Source of the DNA: Sporisorium sorghi
Taxonomy: Eukaryota; Basidiomycota; Ustilaginomycetes; Ustilaginales; Ustilaginaceae
Assembly: GCA_023212695.1 (NCBI GenBank)
Contig: JALCCG010000005.1
Coordinates: 62,491-126,490 of the forward strand
Direction of reading: 5' to 3'
DNA: 64,000 bases
In this document: one piece after another, positions 1 to 9,899 of the stretch
Layout of the letters: each line of letters opens with the position of its first letter
Numbering within the stretch: the stretch's first letter is position 1
Translations under genes and position numbers: made by a program
The notes under the pieces: model-generated
Told to the model about the DNA's origin: nothing
The model's input: the letters and a program-made list of their open reading frames with translations, nothing else
Databases searched by the model: none

Positions 1-536
1 GATGAAGCACTCGGCCAGCATGCCGAGGCGCGGGACAATCAGAGCCGGTTGTCGCCCTTCGAAAGGTCCCGCTCGGTGTTTCGCCGTCAGTCTCACTCGC
101 AGACAGCTACCCTCAGAGGACGCGATAGGAGCAGAAGAGTGAGTGTCAGACCGGCACCATCTTGCCGAGGTCCCTGGCCGCGACTCGAGGCTCCGGATCC
201 GAAACGAGCGGGTGAATGCACAGCACTGCACCTAAATGAAGGCCAGCGTGAAGGCAACCGACGAGAGAGAGAGTAAAGAATGGAGGAAAGATGGATCGAG
301 CCTGTTGGTGCGGTGACTGTGGTGTGAAAATGACTCGAGGCTCGGAAGTGGGTGACCGTGATTCTCTGGACCCCACCAATGGCCACCGACTGCGCTCACT
401 GAGCCAGCACGCAAGAAGGCACGCAGTCAACGATGAGCGACACACACGACTCCCTCTATTGACAGCGCGAGTGTCCTTCCCTCTGTACCATCCCCTACAA
501 GCTTGTCGTCCGTCTCAGCATTGCAATTCTCTCAAA
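1..536. other. Upstream non-coding stretch
   Basis: No convincing gene is seen. The short open frames overlap each other on both strands, have no recognisable domains, and read as chance ORFs. The stretch probably contains the promoter and 5' leader of the secreted-protein gene that begins at 537. No clear TATA-like box is visible there. Confidence 0.5.
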
Positions 537-1187
537 ATGCGTTTCAGAACCTTCCACCTTCTTGAAGCTGCATGCTTTCTCGCTGCTCCACTCCTTTTTG
601 GCTGTCAAGCCAGGGCAACCGACGGTGGTGAGGCATCCAGCAGCTACAGTCTGGTCCTGCCGGACCAGCCAGAGACGGCGAGCATCCAGCCAGCCACCCC
701 GATCGCGATGCAAACTACTCTCGAGCATCGCAAGCCCTCACAGTTTCTCGGAGAGGCCGTCAGTATCTGGAAGGAGCGCAACCTTATGCTCAAGCGGCTT
801 CAGTATCGGCTCAGCGAATTTGGACTCAAAGGCGAATCTCTTCGACGTGAAGTCCGCTCGAAGCGATTTCAGCGTAACCACCTTCATTTCTTACGGGCTG
901 AACTACGAACAAAGGTGCATGAGAAGCAAGCGCTCTTTCTCGCTCCCTCATCGGACAGGAAGGGAAGGCTCATTGCCTTTCCTCTTTTCCCGCCAAAGGG
1001 TTCCCATTCGAAACGCGTCTTCTGGGCTCTTTTGGAGGTTCATCCCTTTCCAAAGGATGACTTGCCACATGTCCAATGGCACGCCTACGCTTCTCACTTC
1101 CTGAATGATCCGAGTGGTCTTAAAACAAAGATTCCCAGCTCTCTCGACGCCAAGCCCCTGTACTGGTTTCTCACGCACCGTCTTTAG
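537..1187 (+). CDS. Small secreted effector-like protein, 216 aa
   Basis: Candidate secreted protein, first intact member of the array. The open frame extends upstream to 291, but the ATG at 537 is preferred because it opens a hydrophobic signal peptide (about residues 1-27, ending in an ARA-type cleavage site). The mature part has a Ser/Thr/Pro-rich leader, then a basic helical stretch. It ends in a block with the array's usual layout: a strand (LIAFPLFPP), a basic turn, a second strand (FWALLEVHPF) and a C-terminal helix. No cysteine is seen after the signal region. No catalytic motif is recognised. It is likely exported to the host interface, as for other smut effectors; that role is inferred from context only. 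Confidence 0.75.
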   Translation: MRFRTFHLLEAACFLAAPLLFGCQARATDGGEASSSYSLVLPDQPETASIQPATPIAMQTTLEHRKPSQFLGEAVSIWKERNLMLKRLQYRLSEFGLKGESLRREVRSKRFQRNHLHFLRAELRTKVHEKQALFLAPSSDRKGRLIAFPLFPPKGSHSKRVFWALLEVHPFPKDDLPHVQWHAYASHFLNDPSGLKTKIPSSLDAKPLYWFLTHRL

Positions 1188-1637
1188 CACGGCAACATGT
1201 GACCTTCGAGCCCTTCCGTCATTGATGCAGCGACTGTTCAAGCGATGAAAATGCACTGTATAACAGCTGCGTTCTGGGCCCACGCATGCCAAGCCTGCCC
1301 TCACGCCGCACATGTCTCTCCGTGGGAATCGCATGAAGTGGTCCTACTATGAGCTTACTCGAGACAAGGTTTGTGCCCCTGGGCACCGAAGATATGAGGC
1401 TCGATGGGCTGCAGGTGGAGCCTTTTCAGTTCAAAGGTCTCATACGCCCTACCGCAGCTCACTACGGACCGTGCTCGGGCGACGGACCGCGCCGGCCAGT
1501 CTGAGATTCGTAGATGCGCAGATGAGGCGGAAAAGTTTTGCAGGCCGTAGCTGTTGCGCCGCCGTTTCCGAGAAACAGTACTTTTTCGCTGCCGAGCATT
1601 CCGAGAAAGCACCACTGGCAGAAGAGATCCAGCAGAG
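1188..1637. other. Intergenic region with 5' promoter of next effector
   Basis: No gene is supported. The overlapping ORFs on both strands (for example around 1312-1740) lack domains and signal peptides. The right end leads into the TATA-like box before the gene at 1713. Confidence 0.5.
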
Positions 1638-1644
1638 TATAAAG
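1638..1644 (+). promoter_or_regulatory. TATA-like box of effector at 1713
   Basis: TATAAAG lies 75 bases before the ATG at 1713. Similar boxes at 75-115 bases precede several other array genes, so it is a plausible core promoter element. Confidence 0.5.
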
Positions 1645-1712
1645 AAGCGACAATGTCGATCTTCTCCGTCTGCCCGGAGCCCCCCATCTGTCTCAAGTAA
1701 AACTTACCAAAC

Positions 1713-2585
1713 ATGGCCATGCCTCACGTTTCATTCCTAACTGTGCTGTTGCTCATCATTGCCGCTGCTCTGCCCAGTCAGAAAGCTGTGGCCGTTGGAA
1801 ATGACGAAATCACCTTTCGTGGCGATCACGACGGAGCCGACTTCGAACATCCTTCGCCGTCGTTCAGCTTCCCCATTCTTCCAGACCCGAGTCAGCAGGA
1901 TCACGTGATGCATTCACACACTGCTTGGTCTCATCCTGGAGGCTCTCCCGCCATGCTCCATTTCGATGCTTCGCCCCCTTTCGCTGGTTCAGTTGCTATT
2001 CCAGCGGCTGCTCAAGCCGCGGCAGGCGATGTTGCATCTTCGTCGCAAAGCCGGAGGCGACAACGCCGTCCTCGTCTTCCGCCACCAGCGCAGGCGCAAC
2101 AAGTGACCGCACCCGAGCAGCATGTCGTCGTACCTGCTCTTCCAGCCGAAGAGATCAGGCAGGAGGAAGAGTGGCACCTCGAACGAGTGCTGAAAACTAT
2201 GCTGGACAGAATCAGGATCTATCCCCACGATCTCAAAATGAAAATGCCACGAGATGACGTCCAGCACATCCACCTCGGTCTACTTCAGCAACAATTGCAG
2301 CGGCAGCTCAACGTAAAGCGCGTCATTCCCTTAGGACCGACCATCGGTCACAATGGTCGCGTCTTTGCTACGCCCATTCCACCACTAAGGGACTTGATTT
2401 TGCAACCGCTGCCAGGGCAAGAAAAGAACGTCGCATTGGCAATCTTCAGCATCCGCTACCCAGGACCAGCCATGACCTGGCAAAGATACGCACTGGTACC
2501 CGTTCAGAACCAAGATGTCTTCAACGCACTTCTAGAGGGGCACAAAAGGGTCGGCACCTTGAAGGACTTCCTGACGCGTTATTAG
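1713..2585 (+). CDS. Small secreted effector-like protein, 290 aa
   Basis: Signal peptide at about residues 1-27 (hydrophobic core TVLLLIIAAALP, then AVA). The ATG at 1713 is followed by a second ATG two codons later; either could start translation. The middle is low-complexity (Ser/Gln/Arg/Pro, around residues 100-135) and probably disordered. The C-terminal 150 residues hold a helix (EEEWHLERVLKTMLDRI) and the array's strand-helix-strand block: RVFATPIPP, then LAIFSIRY, then YALVPV, then a terminal helix. No cysteine is seen after the signal region. There is no enzyme motif. Likely a secreted virulence-type protein paralogous to its neighbours. The function is not known. Confidence 0.78.
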   Translation: MAMPHVSFLTVLLLIIAAALPSQKAVAVGNDEITFRGDHDGADFEHPSPSFSFPILPDPSQQDHVMHSHTAWSHPGGSPAMLHFDASPPFAGSVAIPAAAQAAAGDVASSSQSRRRQRRPRLPPPAQAQQVTAPEQHVVVPALPAEEIRQEEEWHLERVLKTMLDRIRIYPHDLKMKMPRDDVQHIHLGLLQQQLQRQLNVKRVIPLGPTIGHNGRVFATPIPPLRDLILQPLPGQEKNVALAIFSIRYPGPAMTWQRYALVPVQNQDVFNALLEGHKRVGTLKDFLTRY

Positions 2586-2824
2586 GCTTCGTTCCAGCCA
2601 CAAAGCGCATTCAAAGCCGAGGACGGCTGCTGTTTTCCTGCTTCGGTTCCTTCCCACCATCCCTCTTCCTCTTTTCATCTTTTCGCCGTATCCAACCGTC
2701 GAGGCAGATGACGAATTGCAAAACTTTGATTACGCAACACGCTCTGTGAGAGTCAGAGGTAAACATGGTGTTTGGGCCTGGAGACTGGTACATGAGGAGT
2801 CGCTGTTCGACCTCTTAAGATCGT

Positions 2825-3600
2825 CTAGCAGGTCGTAAACGAGCGCTCGATGTCGGCATTGCCGGGCGAGAACAACGGGAGGATGTGGGTAGGTACAGCA
2901 AGGTCATGGACGTGCACTAGATGATTGCGGAACCGACCAGCTGCAGCCTGACTCTGCACATAGTCAAGCGCCGCTCGCTTATCTTCCGGTAGATCCGCGT
3001 ATTCGGTCATCAACATGGGCCTATGCAGCAATTCGGACTCCGTCAAAAGTGTCAACGGCTCCCCCTGCGAAGACCCGGCTCTGTTCGAGCGGCCGGACGA
3101 CGACGAGGCTTGGCGGTCTTGTCGGTTGTTTGAGACTCCCACGACCCGATGCGGTCCCCTAGGCTTGACTATTTCAGGGTGCTGAATGAGCATGAACTGT
3201 TCCTTGTTGTGATCGTACAAGTCGAGTTCCTGCTGCACCCTCCTTTTGTACTTGAGGACGTACTCCGTTGAGTAATGCTTCCCATAATCATCGAGGCGCT
3301 CATCAAAGGTCTCGTACGCGAGCTGTCTCGAAAACTTATTATCGCCGAGCAGTTTTTCCGATTTCTGGGCCGTTCGGATCTTGCTGTAGCTCTGCAATCT
3401 TGGAGTGATAGTATCGGTCCACCCCTCATCCGATAGAAGGCTTGGGTCTGCAGTTGCTGCTTGATAGCCATAGGCCTATTCGGGTCGCCCTCCAAGTTGG
3501 CGAGTTCGAAGCGTTGCTTTGGAAACTGAAACTGCGGCCAAACCTGAAGTGACAACGCAGCGCGCCATTTGTGGACGTAAGCTCGGGCATTTTGATGTGG
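2825..3600 (-). pseudogene. Broken minus-strand gene, unknown family
   Basis: Coding-like protein is visible in two minus-strand frames. Frame one runs from about 3600 to 3430 and contains VHKWRAALSLQVWPQF and LANLEGDPNRPMAIKQQ. Frame two runs from about 3420 to the TAG at 2825 and contains SRQLAYETFDERLDDYGKHY and PEDKRAALDYVQSQAAAG. The switch lies at a G-rich spot near 3420 (a one-base shift would join them), and no ATG is found at the upstream end. No signal peptide is present, unlike every neighbour, and it is the only gene-like item on the minus strand inside the array. I do not recognise the family. Alternatives are a short intron at the frame switch or a fragment of a mobile element. 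Confidence 0.45.
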
Positions 3601-3805
3601 TGAGAATGAAATGGGCCTGGACACGCTGAACGATGTGCATCGAGGCTCGGTCCCACGCAGTCTCACGAGCGCTTCGTTCCCACGCTATGCCACCTGTGGA
3701 CTCGCTTGCAAACATAGGCCGTACAGCTGTTTGTCTCTTGCGATTCTCGCTGCTTCATGCCATTGTGATCATTTCCTCGAACCATTACAGCTGCAACCTT
3801 ACAGC

Positions 3806-4398
3806 ATGAGAGTTACCTTCCAGATCACGCTGCTCTCCCTTCTCCTCCTCGAGCGGTCCTCTGCGCTTGCCGTATTGACAGAAGCAGCTTCTACTCCCGT
3901 TCAAGTTCCGCGCATGTTGGTTCCCTTGCCATTCTATCTGCCAGCAAACGCGGGAGATCTTGTCAAACGTGTTCATCCACAATTGGCCCTCATTCTTGGA
4001 TCTCAGCCTTCTAGCACCTTCGAAGCAGGCCCAAGCAAGAAAGCCACCACACCCATCTTGAGCTCCTGAGAGCCGAGCTCGAGCGCGATCGGTTTCAACC
4101 GATTGCCATTCTCGGAAACGACGCGTACTTTCCATACATCAAGGTTCTTGCGTATCCGATCGATCCGTTCTCTCGATTGGAGGCAATCTTCGAAAGACAG
4201 CACCACGACCTGCTGCCATGGGCCATTCTCTCGAACTCGACCGAGGGACCACCTACGATTCGGGTCATGGGCTATGTACAGACGTTGGGATGGACCCATG
4301 AGCAAGCCCGATCCATGCTGCAACGAAAAATGGGACCATGGGCCACCACTATCGTCGACGCTCTGCGACGTCAACCCACGATCCGGCCGCCTTTGTGA
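3806..4398 (+). pseudogene. Frameshifted secreted effector
   Basis: An ATG at 3806 opens a clear signal peptide (FQITLLSLLLLERSSA, about 20 residues) and a short mature part, but the frame ends at 4069. From about 4035 the next frame carries the family-like continuation: LELLRAELERDRFQPIAIL, then YIKVLAYPIDPFSRLEAI, then LPWAILS, IRVMGYVQTLGW and a terminal helix ending at the TGA at 4396-4398. The layout (strand plus PID/PIP, helix, strand, GY/GV strand) matches the intact neighbours. This is therefore most simply one gene with a single net frameshift between about 3990 and 4060. A GTGAGT lies across the final stop, and a TGCAG follows at about 4459-4463, so a small 3' intron is a weaker alternative. 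Confidence 0.6.
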
Positions 4399-5108
4399 GT
4401 AGCTGCAAAGGGCCAGTCTTGAGATCGCTTCAGACTTCACTATGCGCGAAATCTCATGTGCAGGACGGGTCGCGTGCAGGATGCTCTGATCTCGCTCAAC
4501 TCGGACGTCTTGATCCACAGTCTGATTGCAAGCCAACGTTGCTGAGAAAGGCAGTGTGTAGAGACCGCGTCAAGGACGGCTTGAATGCATGCCTTCGTGT
4601 TTCCATGGAGGACGAGTCTGGGCTTCCATTTGGTGACTGACTATCAAGCAGCGTGAGAAGGGGCGTGTACCTCGAAAGTGCGTTGCCAAGGTATTCAGCA
4701 CCAGCCTGCCGAGTGGGTGGGGCATTCGTCATCGAAGGCTTTTGCCAGAGAGTCACTTCATGACACCGTGTGACTACCAGCAGCCCGACGCTCGAGCTGA
4801 TTCGGACTCCACCTTGCGGAACAACAGGAACCTCATTCGCGCGAGGTAGAAGGTAATGTAGTAAGAGTCGATCTTTGCTCTTGCCCAGGTTTTCCCGCCG
4901 CACAACCACCCGTACATGTACTTGCTTGGGTTTGGTCGACCGTACCCTTACCAGGATCAGGCTGTTTCTATCACTCACGTTGCGGAACGGCTGACGGACC
5001 TTCTTCGACCGGCCCACTGACGAGCAAGACGGTTCTTGGTCGTGGCGAGAGCGGCTTTCCTTTCTCATTGGTACAGTGCAGTACAGTCGCAGCCCGCTGT
5101 GCTCGATC
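4399..5108. other. Intergenic region, nothing recognised
   Basis: Long open frames are present on both strands (for example minus 4496-5110) but look like shadows: no domains, no signal peptide and biased composition. The right end is the upstream region of the tiny secreted-type ORF at 5109. Confidence 0.45.
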
Positions 5109-5243
5109 ATGTCTTTTCAGCTTCCATTCTCGATCCTGGGCATCCTCCGCTTTCTTTCATCGATTTTCAATCTTTTCCATCAAGCTGACGGTGTCGAGCC
5201 TGAGAAGTCCCACTCTGTGCTGGGAACAACAGAGCAGCTTTGA
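5109..5243 (+). pseudogene. Signal-peptide remnant, 44 codons
   Basis: A short ATG-to-TGA frame whose first half is a strong hydrophobic leader (FSILGILRFLSSIFNLF) followed by a polar tail of about 20 residues. It sits head-to-tail with the effectors and has the same start architecture, but no family body follows in any frame. It is best read as the 5' end of a deleted or decayed effector. A genuine secreted micro-peptide is possible but less likely. Confidence 0.35.
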
Positions 5244-5677
5244 GACTGAGCGGAACTTGCCGGCAGAGAGATGAGAGGGTGGGTAATTTCAGAGAGAGCT
5301 GTGGAGACGGCCTGAGATCTGCGGCGTTAACGCGCAGACAAGCGCTGCCTTGAACGAATCGACGCTCGCGAACTCTTCAATTACAGTATTGTTGCATTCG
5401 GTCTCGAGCGAAGTCAGCCGCAGCTCGGGGCTAGATCGGACGGGTAGCAGTGGGCTCCGAACCCGATGGCCCCACCGTAATCTAAATAACACCTCGCACC
5501 TCTCTTGATGAAGGCTGCAAGCTCGATCGCATCAGCGCAATGGACCAACGAGCTGAATTTAAAGGGTCTCATACTGGCTGCGGTTCCGTCAATGACATCT
5601 CTTCCATCAACCTCGCTGCCCACAGAAGCAACTGACCACACGGCAGCGGCTCGAAGTGCGCTACGAAAGCGCCCTCC
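5244..5677. other. Intergenic region with weak A/T box
   Basis: No gene is supported. An AATTTAAAGG stretch near 5557-5566 lies about 115 bases before the ATG at 5678 and may be the core promoter of that gene. The evidence is weak. Confidence 0.35.
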
Positions 5678-6544
5678 ATGTCAGCGATGTCAGTCTCTGC
5701 CCTTTTCCTCATTACCCTTCTCGCGTACTGCAGCATTGCTGCTGTGCTTGCCACCGACCCTCACAGCAACTTTGATTTCGTAGACTTGACGGGCGCCTCG
5801 TCGTCGTCGTCACAAACCGAACTTGGAGAACACCCCGATGCAGATTTCAGTACCCCGTGGGTGGGAGCCATACCACCCTACAGGCAGAGCCCTCACCGGC
5901 CCGAGGCACTTCGTCCGTATCAAGAGGGTTTGCCGAGAGCCCAGTCTAGGAGGCCGATCGTTGGTGGTGGCGAGCTCTCAGCGTTTCGTCCATACCTGCA
6001 CTTAGAAGTAGCGGTACCGCAGAGCAGTTCTTCACTCCCGCTCGACAGGAACATTGCTAACATGTATGCGGTCAACGCCTTTGGGGGGACGGCCGAGCCC
6101 GTGCCGGCAAGTCTGTTGGACAATCCCCGTGCTCGAGCCCAGATTGAGGCCTACGGCATGTCGATCACGACGCAGCCTGACCTCGAGCTGCATTACCAAC
6201 CCGTTCGCGTCGATGTCACCACAAGCCTCCATCCGCTCACAGTCTCGCAGACTCCGTATGTTTACCTTTTCCTCCCGATCTCGCAGCAGGAGCTTGCATT
6301 GATCGTTCCCGAACGATTCGACAGGTGGTCGAGGAAAATTCCTGTCTTGACGTTCCAAGTTTCGGCCTCATCGTTCAAAACTTGGAGGGGCAGCACAGAT
6401 ACTCGTCGCAAGCTCGAATTTGCGGGACTAGAGATGATCCAGCCCCCGCGGTCTCCGTTCGAAGACAAAGGGGTCATACCTCGAGCGTCACTGAGTTGGA
6501 TCTTGTCATCGATCAAGGCTGAAGTGCATGGGATCAACCTTTGA
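5678..6544 (+). CDS. Small secreted effector-like protein, 288 aa
   Basis: ATG at 5678, with a second in-frame ATG at 5687. Signal peptide about residues 1-25 (ALFLITLLAYCSIAAVLA). A Ser-rich, Pro-rich disordered leader (about 26-110) precedes a structured C-terminal half. That half has YVYLFLPISQQ, an amphipathic helix, then IPVLTFQVSASSF, LEFAGLEMIQPP and a terminal helix SLSWILSSIKAE. This is the array's common strand-helix-strand-strand-helix order. No cysteine is seen after the signal peptide. The gene is in the same direction as its neighbours. No enzymatic motif. Function unknown; secretion is well supported and the virulence role is inferred. Confidence 0.78.
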   Translation: MSAMSVSALFLITLLAYCSIAAVLATDPHSNFDFVDLTGASSSSSQTELGEHPDADFSTPWVGAIPPYRQSPHRPEALRPYQEGLPRAQSRRPIVGGGELSAFRPYLHLEVAVPQSSSSLPLDRNIANMYAVNAFGGTAEPVPASLLDNPRARAQIEAYGMSITTQPDLELHYQPVRVDVTTSLHPLTVSQTPYVYLFLPISQQELALIVPERFDRWSRKIPVLTFQVSASSFKTWRGSTDTRRKLEFAGLEMIQPPRSPFEDKGVIPRASLSWILSSIKAEVHGINL

Positions 6545-7080
6545 TTTAGTGTAGTCGCCCTTCCAGAAAAAGCATCGGTGCTTGGCCCTGTAAGCGACCG
6601 TTCAACAGCGTCCGAGCGCCAGCTGAAGCTGAATGTGAAAGGCCATGGTCCCACACTCGAATGATGACGAATACTTCTGTCTGCTTTGCGCTGAGTGTTG
6701 AGCTTCTGTACACAGCGAGCTGCGGTCTTGCACGAGGTCGACAGCCAAGCCATGATCGCTGGAAGCCTGATGACTTGAGCATCAATTCCACCTTTCATTC
6801 CAAGACCAGCTCGCCAGGCCTCCTCTACGTCCAGCCCTGTCAAACTGGAGAGTACCTATGACAGAGGATGACGGACGAGGCGCACTCTCGAGCCCACGCG
6901 AAAGTCTTTTGTGTTTGGGTTCGCGGATCGCATTACGCCACGTCAACAGATACAGTAGGTCGAGATTGCCTGGTCACGTTTGCAGCGCCGAACACGGTCC
7001 GGACAGGCCGGGTGCTACAAGAATAGCACGAGACACTCGTTCGTAGGTCAGGAGGCTGAAGAAGAGACTCTGATGGATAC
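6545..7080. other. Intergenic region, nothing recognised
   Basis: Only chance ORFs. The right end leads into the A/T-rich box at 7081. Confidence 0.45.
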
Positions 7081-7087
7081 ATAAAAG
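7081..7087 (+). promoter_or_regulatory. TATA-like box of effector at 7161
   Basis: ATAAAAG lies 80 bases before the ATG at 7161, in line with the spacing at other array genes. Confidence 0.45.
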
Positions 7088-7160
7088 CCGAGCGCTGCTC
7101 GACGAATCCTCTCAACCATCTGCGCAAAGCACAAAGCACCTGAGACACAGCACGACAAAC

Positions 7161-7886
7161 ATGATGCATATCCACTTCTGGAGCAGCATCCTCGCACCGA
7201 TGGTGCTCACTGCCGCTCTTTCCCACGCTGTTGCCTCGACCAGCAACTCTCAGAGTAGCGGAGTCGACATTCCTGCTGCTGAAGGCACCTTTCAAGCATC
7301 AGAGTCACCCAGTTTCCGACTCTTTGGGCAGCGCGTTGCTCCTGGTGTACGATTTCCAAATTCTCAGCAAAATCATCTCGGCGCCTTCAGCGACCAGTCT
7401 ACGCCTCTCCATCTCCTGCCCCCATCGCACGAGCTGTTCGACCATGAGATTGCTCGTATTATGGCGCTCGGCATTGCTGGAGGCGATTCCACACCGCTGC
7501 TCTCAATCCTGTACGATCGAGGCAGCTTGGAAAAGCTTGCAGAATGGAGTGAGCATCACTTCCGCAACCTTGATTCCAAATTCTACTTCTACGTCACGGT
7601 CCCGCCTGGAGGATCGTCAACCATCTATCTGGCAAAGCCAATCCCATCTGGGTACTTCCAGCAGCACATATTCCCCCACGTCCGGCTGGACGACCGATCT
7701 TTGCAACCGTTTGCCGTTTTCAAGACCCAAATGGGCCAAAGGGTTCTCACTCGCGGCGTTACGACGCAGATAGCAGGGGTAGAGCTTTTGCACATCGGCA
7801 ACACGAGGCTGAGCTTTGAGCGAACACCGACTTTGGTAAGCGTGCCTCTTCGACTGATCTATCAGTACATCGAACGGGGCATTTGA
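7161..7886 (+). CDS. Small secreted effector-like protein, 241 aa
   Basis: Starts with two adjacent Met codons. Signal peptide to about residue 25 (ILAPMVLTAALSHAVA). Mature protein without cysteine. After a polar leader come a helix (SLEKLAEWSEHHFRNL), the strand FYFYVTV, then TIYLAKPIPSGYFQQHI, LQPFAVFKTQMG and IAGVELLHIGN, and a short C-terminal helix. The 'YLAKPIP' and 'GVELL' landmarks line up in order with FATPIPP at 2362-2382 in the 1713 gene and with GLEMIQ in the 5678 gene. It is thus a diverged paralogue. No active-site motif is seen. Confidence 0.78.
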   Translation: MMHIHFWSSILAPMVLTAALSHAVASTSNSQSSGVDIPAAEGTFQASESPSFRLFGQRVAPGVRFPNSQQNHLGAFSDQSTPLHLLPPSHELFDHEIARIMALGIAGGDSTPLLSILYDRGSLEKLAEWSEHHFRNLDSKFYFYVTVPPGGSSTIYLAKPIPSGYFQQHIFPHVRLDDRSLQPFAVFKTQMGQRVLTRGVTTQIAGVELLHIGNTRLSFERTPTLVSVPLRLIYQYIERGI

Positions 7887-8801
7887 AAGAGATAGGAGCC
7901 GAAGCACGCAATCCAAAGAGATGAAAAGCTCTTCTCTGACGACCGAGCTTTCCCATCAGCCAGACAATGTCTCACACCACTCGATGGTATCACAGTGTGG
8001 AATCGAGCTCGAAATTTCAGCTTAGCATTCGGGTTCATCTCGAGTTTTGAAAAAGAGGGTTTCGCTGGCGACTCCGATGGCCGTGTTCGAAAGCCAAGAC
8101 CGGGGCTAGACTGAGAAATTGCGCATCTGAAGAGACACAATTCAACCCACTCTAGTGAGGATCTGCGCAAGGCTGCCGGTGCGCCGCTTCAGCGCACTGT
8201 CATGAAGAAATGTGGACCCGAGGTCGTGATGAGGCGTGGGAATCGACCGTAGGTACTGTATGGGCACGGATTTCCTCAGCAAGTTTGGTGGACCAGCGGC
8301 ATCGCACTTCTTTCAACCTTGACCGCCGCATGCATTGCTACAGAAAGGGGTCTCGGCCCGAGTCAGCCTCGTCTGCGTTGTCAAGGATTACCGGTTCGGC
8401 CTGCATGTCAAGATGGAGGGTGATGCCTCTGCATCCACGCCATTACTGGACGCCGGTCCGTGTCTTCATCATCGTCATCTGACTCTTTGTCTCAAAGAAT
8501 GACGGCTCTCGCATCCTCTACTGCCGTCCGCCACTACCGTTCAGCCGTGACAAATTGCAAATGTAGCGGTGCTCTTCCCGCAATAGCCGTGGCAGTTCTT
8601 GTTCACAGATCCGAACCAAGCATCGAACAAGGATTCTGTCGGGGTCGGATCACAAATTAAGCAGCGTCGCGAAGCCGAGTATAGCAAAGGCAGAGCTCCC
8701 TCGGTGAACGAGCAAAGACGACCCTTGCTTCGGTCTTTGCTGTAGTCGGAAGCACAACCTCGTCAGGCAAAGAAACACTGAACTCCTCGTCGTCTGAAAG
8801 G
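7887..8801. other. Intergenic region of about 0.9 kb
   Basis: No gene is supported. ORFs at 8210-8482, 8460-8660 and on the minus strand have no domains, signal peptides or family landmarks. The length would fit one decayed array gene, but I cannot see one. Confidence 0.45.
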
Positions 8802-8809
8802 TACAAATA
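8802..8809 (+). promoter_or_regulatory. TATA-like box of effector at 8916
   Basis: TACAAATA lies about 114 bases before the ATG at 8916. A near-identical GTACAAATA occurs at 9895-9903 before the decayed member, which suggests a shared promoter origin for these two copies. Confidence 0.4.
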
Positions 8810-8915
8810 GAGCCTCGTGCAAGTCGGAGCAAAGGACCAATCGCAATCATCTTATCTCCAACTCATCCTTCTTCCAGTACACTCGCCACACGAAAGCAAA
8901 CCAAGATTGTCCAAC

Positions 8916-9638
8916 ATGCTCTCCTTGCATTATTGGCCTATTTTCGTCGCCGTCGTGGCAGTCTCTGCAGTGACAAAGCCGATGCCAAAGTTTGTTCAGC
9001 GCAGCTCTGGTGCTGGCAGCGACCTTTCATCTTATGAACCTAGCCATTTCAGCCCCAATAACGTCCATATGCAGCCTCAAGAGGCATCTTCCAGCCTGGC
9101 ACCCCAAACGGCTTCCTCGGCGTTCTCTCGTACTACAATTGCAGCCAATTCAGAACCTTTCTTTACCTACATTCCCGAGATGCCAACGGACGTGCTCAAG
9201 TCGATGTTATCCCACAAGATCGCGCTCAAGGACCTTACTCCCGTGCGGCAGCACCTCGGGCCTGCGCAGAGGCAGGCACTGTACGACATGGGCATGCACC
9301 TTTTTTTGAGGCCTGGTGTTACTTGGCTGCATGCGTTTGGCGACGAGCCTCAGATGGACCTCTCGTTTAAAAAGAGGTTGTTCGTCGCAGCACCGCTTCC
9401 GCATTACGAATGGGAAAAGGCAGTCGGTATGATGAGGACGCGCGAAACGGAGAAATGGTTGCCGATCGTGTTCCACAAGGTGGACGTGGGCGAAGCTTCG
9501 AAGTCCCACTTCCTGCTGGCGGGCATCGAGGTCATCAAAGATCCGGACGAGGCGAAGAGGGTGTTGGCTGAATGGGGGCAGAACGACACATTGCAAAGCA
9601 TTGCTGAGCGAACTGGAAGGATTCTCATCTACTCGTAG
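8916..9638 (+). CDS. Small secreted effector-like protein, 240 aa
   Basis: The frame is open from 8817, but the ATG at 8916 is chosen because it begins a hydrophobic leader (LHYWPIFVAVVAVSAV, cleavage near residue 18-20). The mature part is Ser-rich to about residue 80, then structured. It contains RLFVAAPLPHYEWEKAVGMM, LPIVFHKVDVG and FLLAGIEVIKDPDEAKRVL, followed by a terminal helix. The FVAAPLP, IVFHKV and GIEVI landmarks are in the same order as FATPIPP, FSIRY and GVELL in the neighbours. No cysteine is seen. Secretion is well supported; molecular role unknown. Confidence 0.78.
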   Translation: MLSLHYWPIFVAVVAVSAVTKPMPKFVQRSSGAGSDLSSYEPSHFSPNNVHMQPQEASSSLAPQTASSAFSRTTIAANSEPFFTYIPEMPTDVLKSMLSHKIALKDLTPVRQHLGPAQRQALYDMGMHLFLRPGVTWLHAFGDEPQMDLSFKKRLFVAAPLPHYEWEKAVGMMRTRETEKWLPIVFHKVDVGEASKSHFLLAGIEVIKDPDEAKRVLAEWGQNDTLQSIAERTGRILIYS

Positions 9639-9899
9639 AGGGGAGAGCATGTCGAGCTTCTGATGTGGGCTCAATGCACAGCCTGCAGGCTGTCAGCATC
9701 ACATGCAAACGTCCCGCCGCCGTGGGAGAACGCCCCACTCTTGGTGCCGTGTTTCAATCGCATCAGCAAGTACAGCGACTGTAACTGCAGAAGAACCCTT
9801 GTTTTACCATTGTTTTCTGTCTCACAGTCCGAGCCAAGTGTGAGAGCACTTCCCGCAGGGCGAGCCTCCGTGCCGGGCGATGACTGCGAAAGGGTACAA

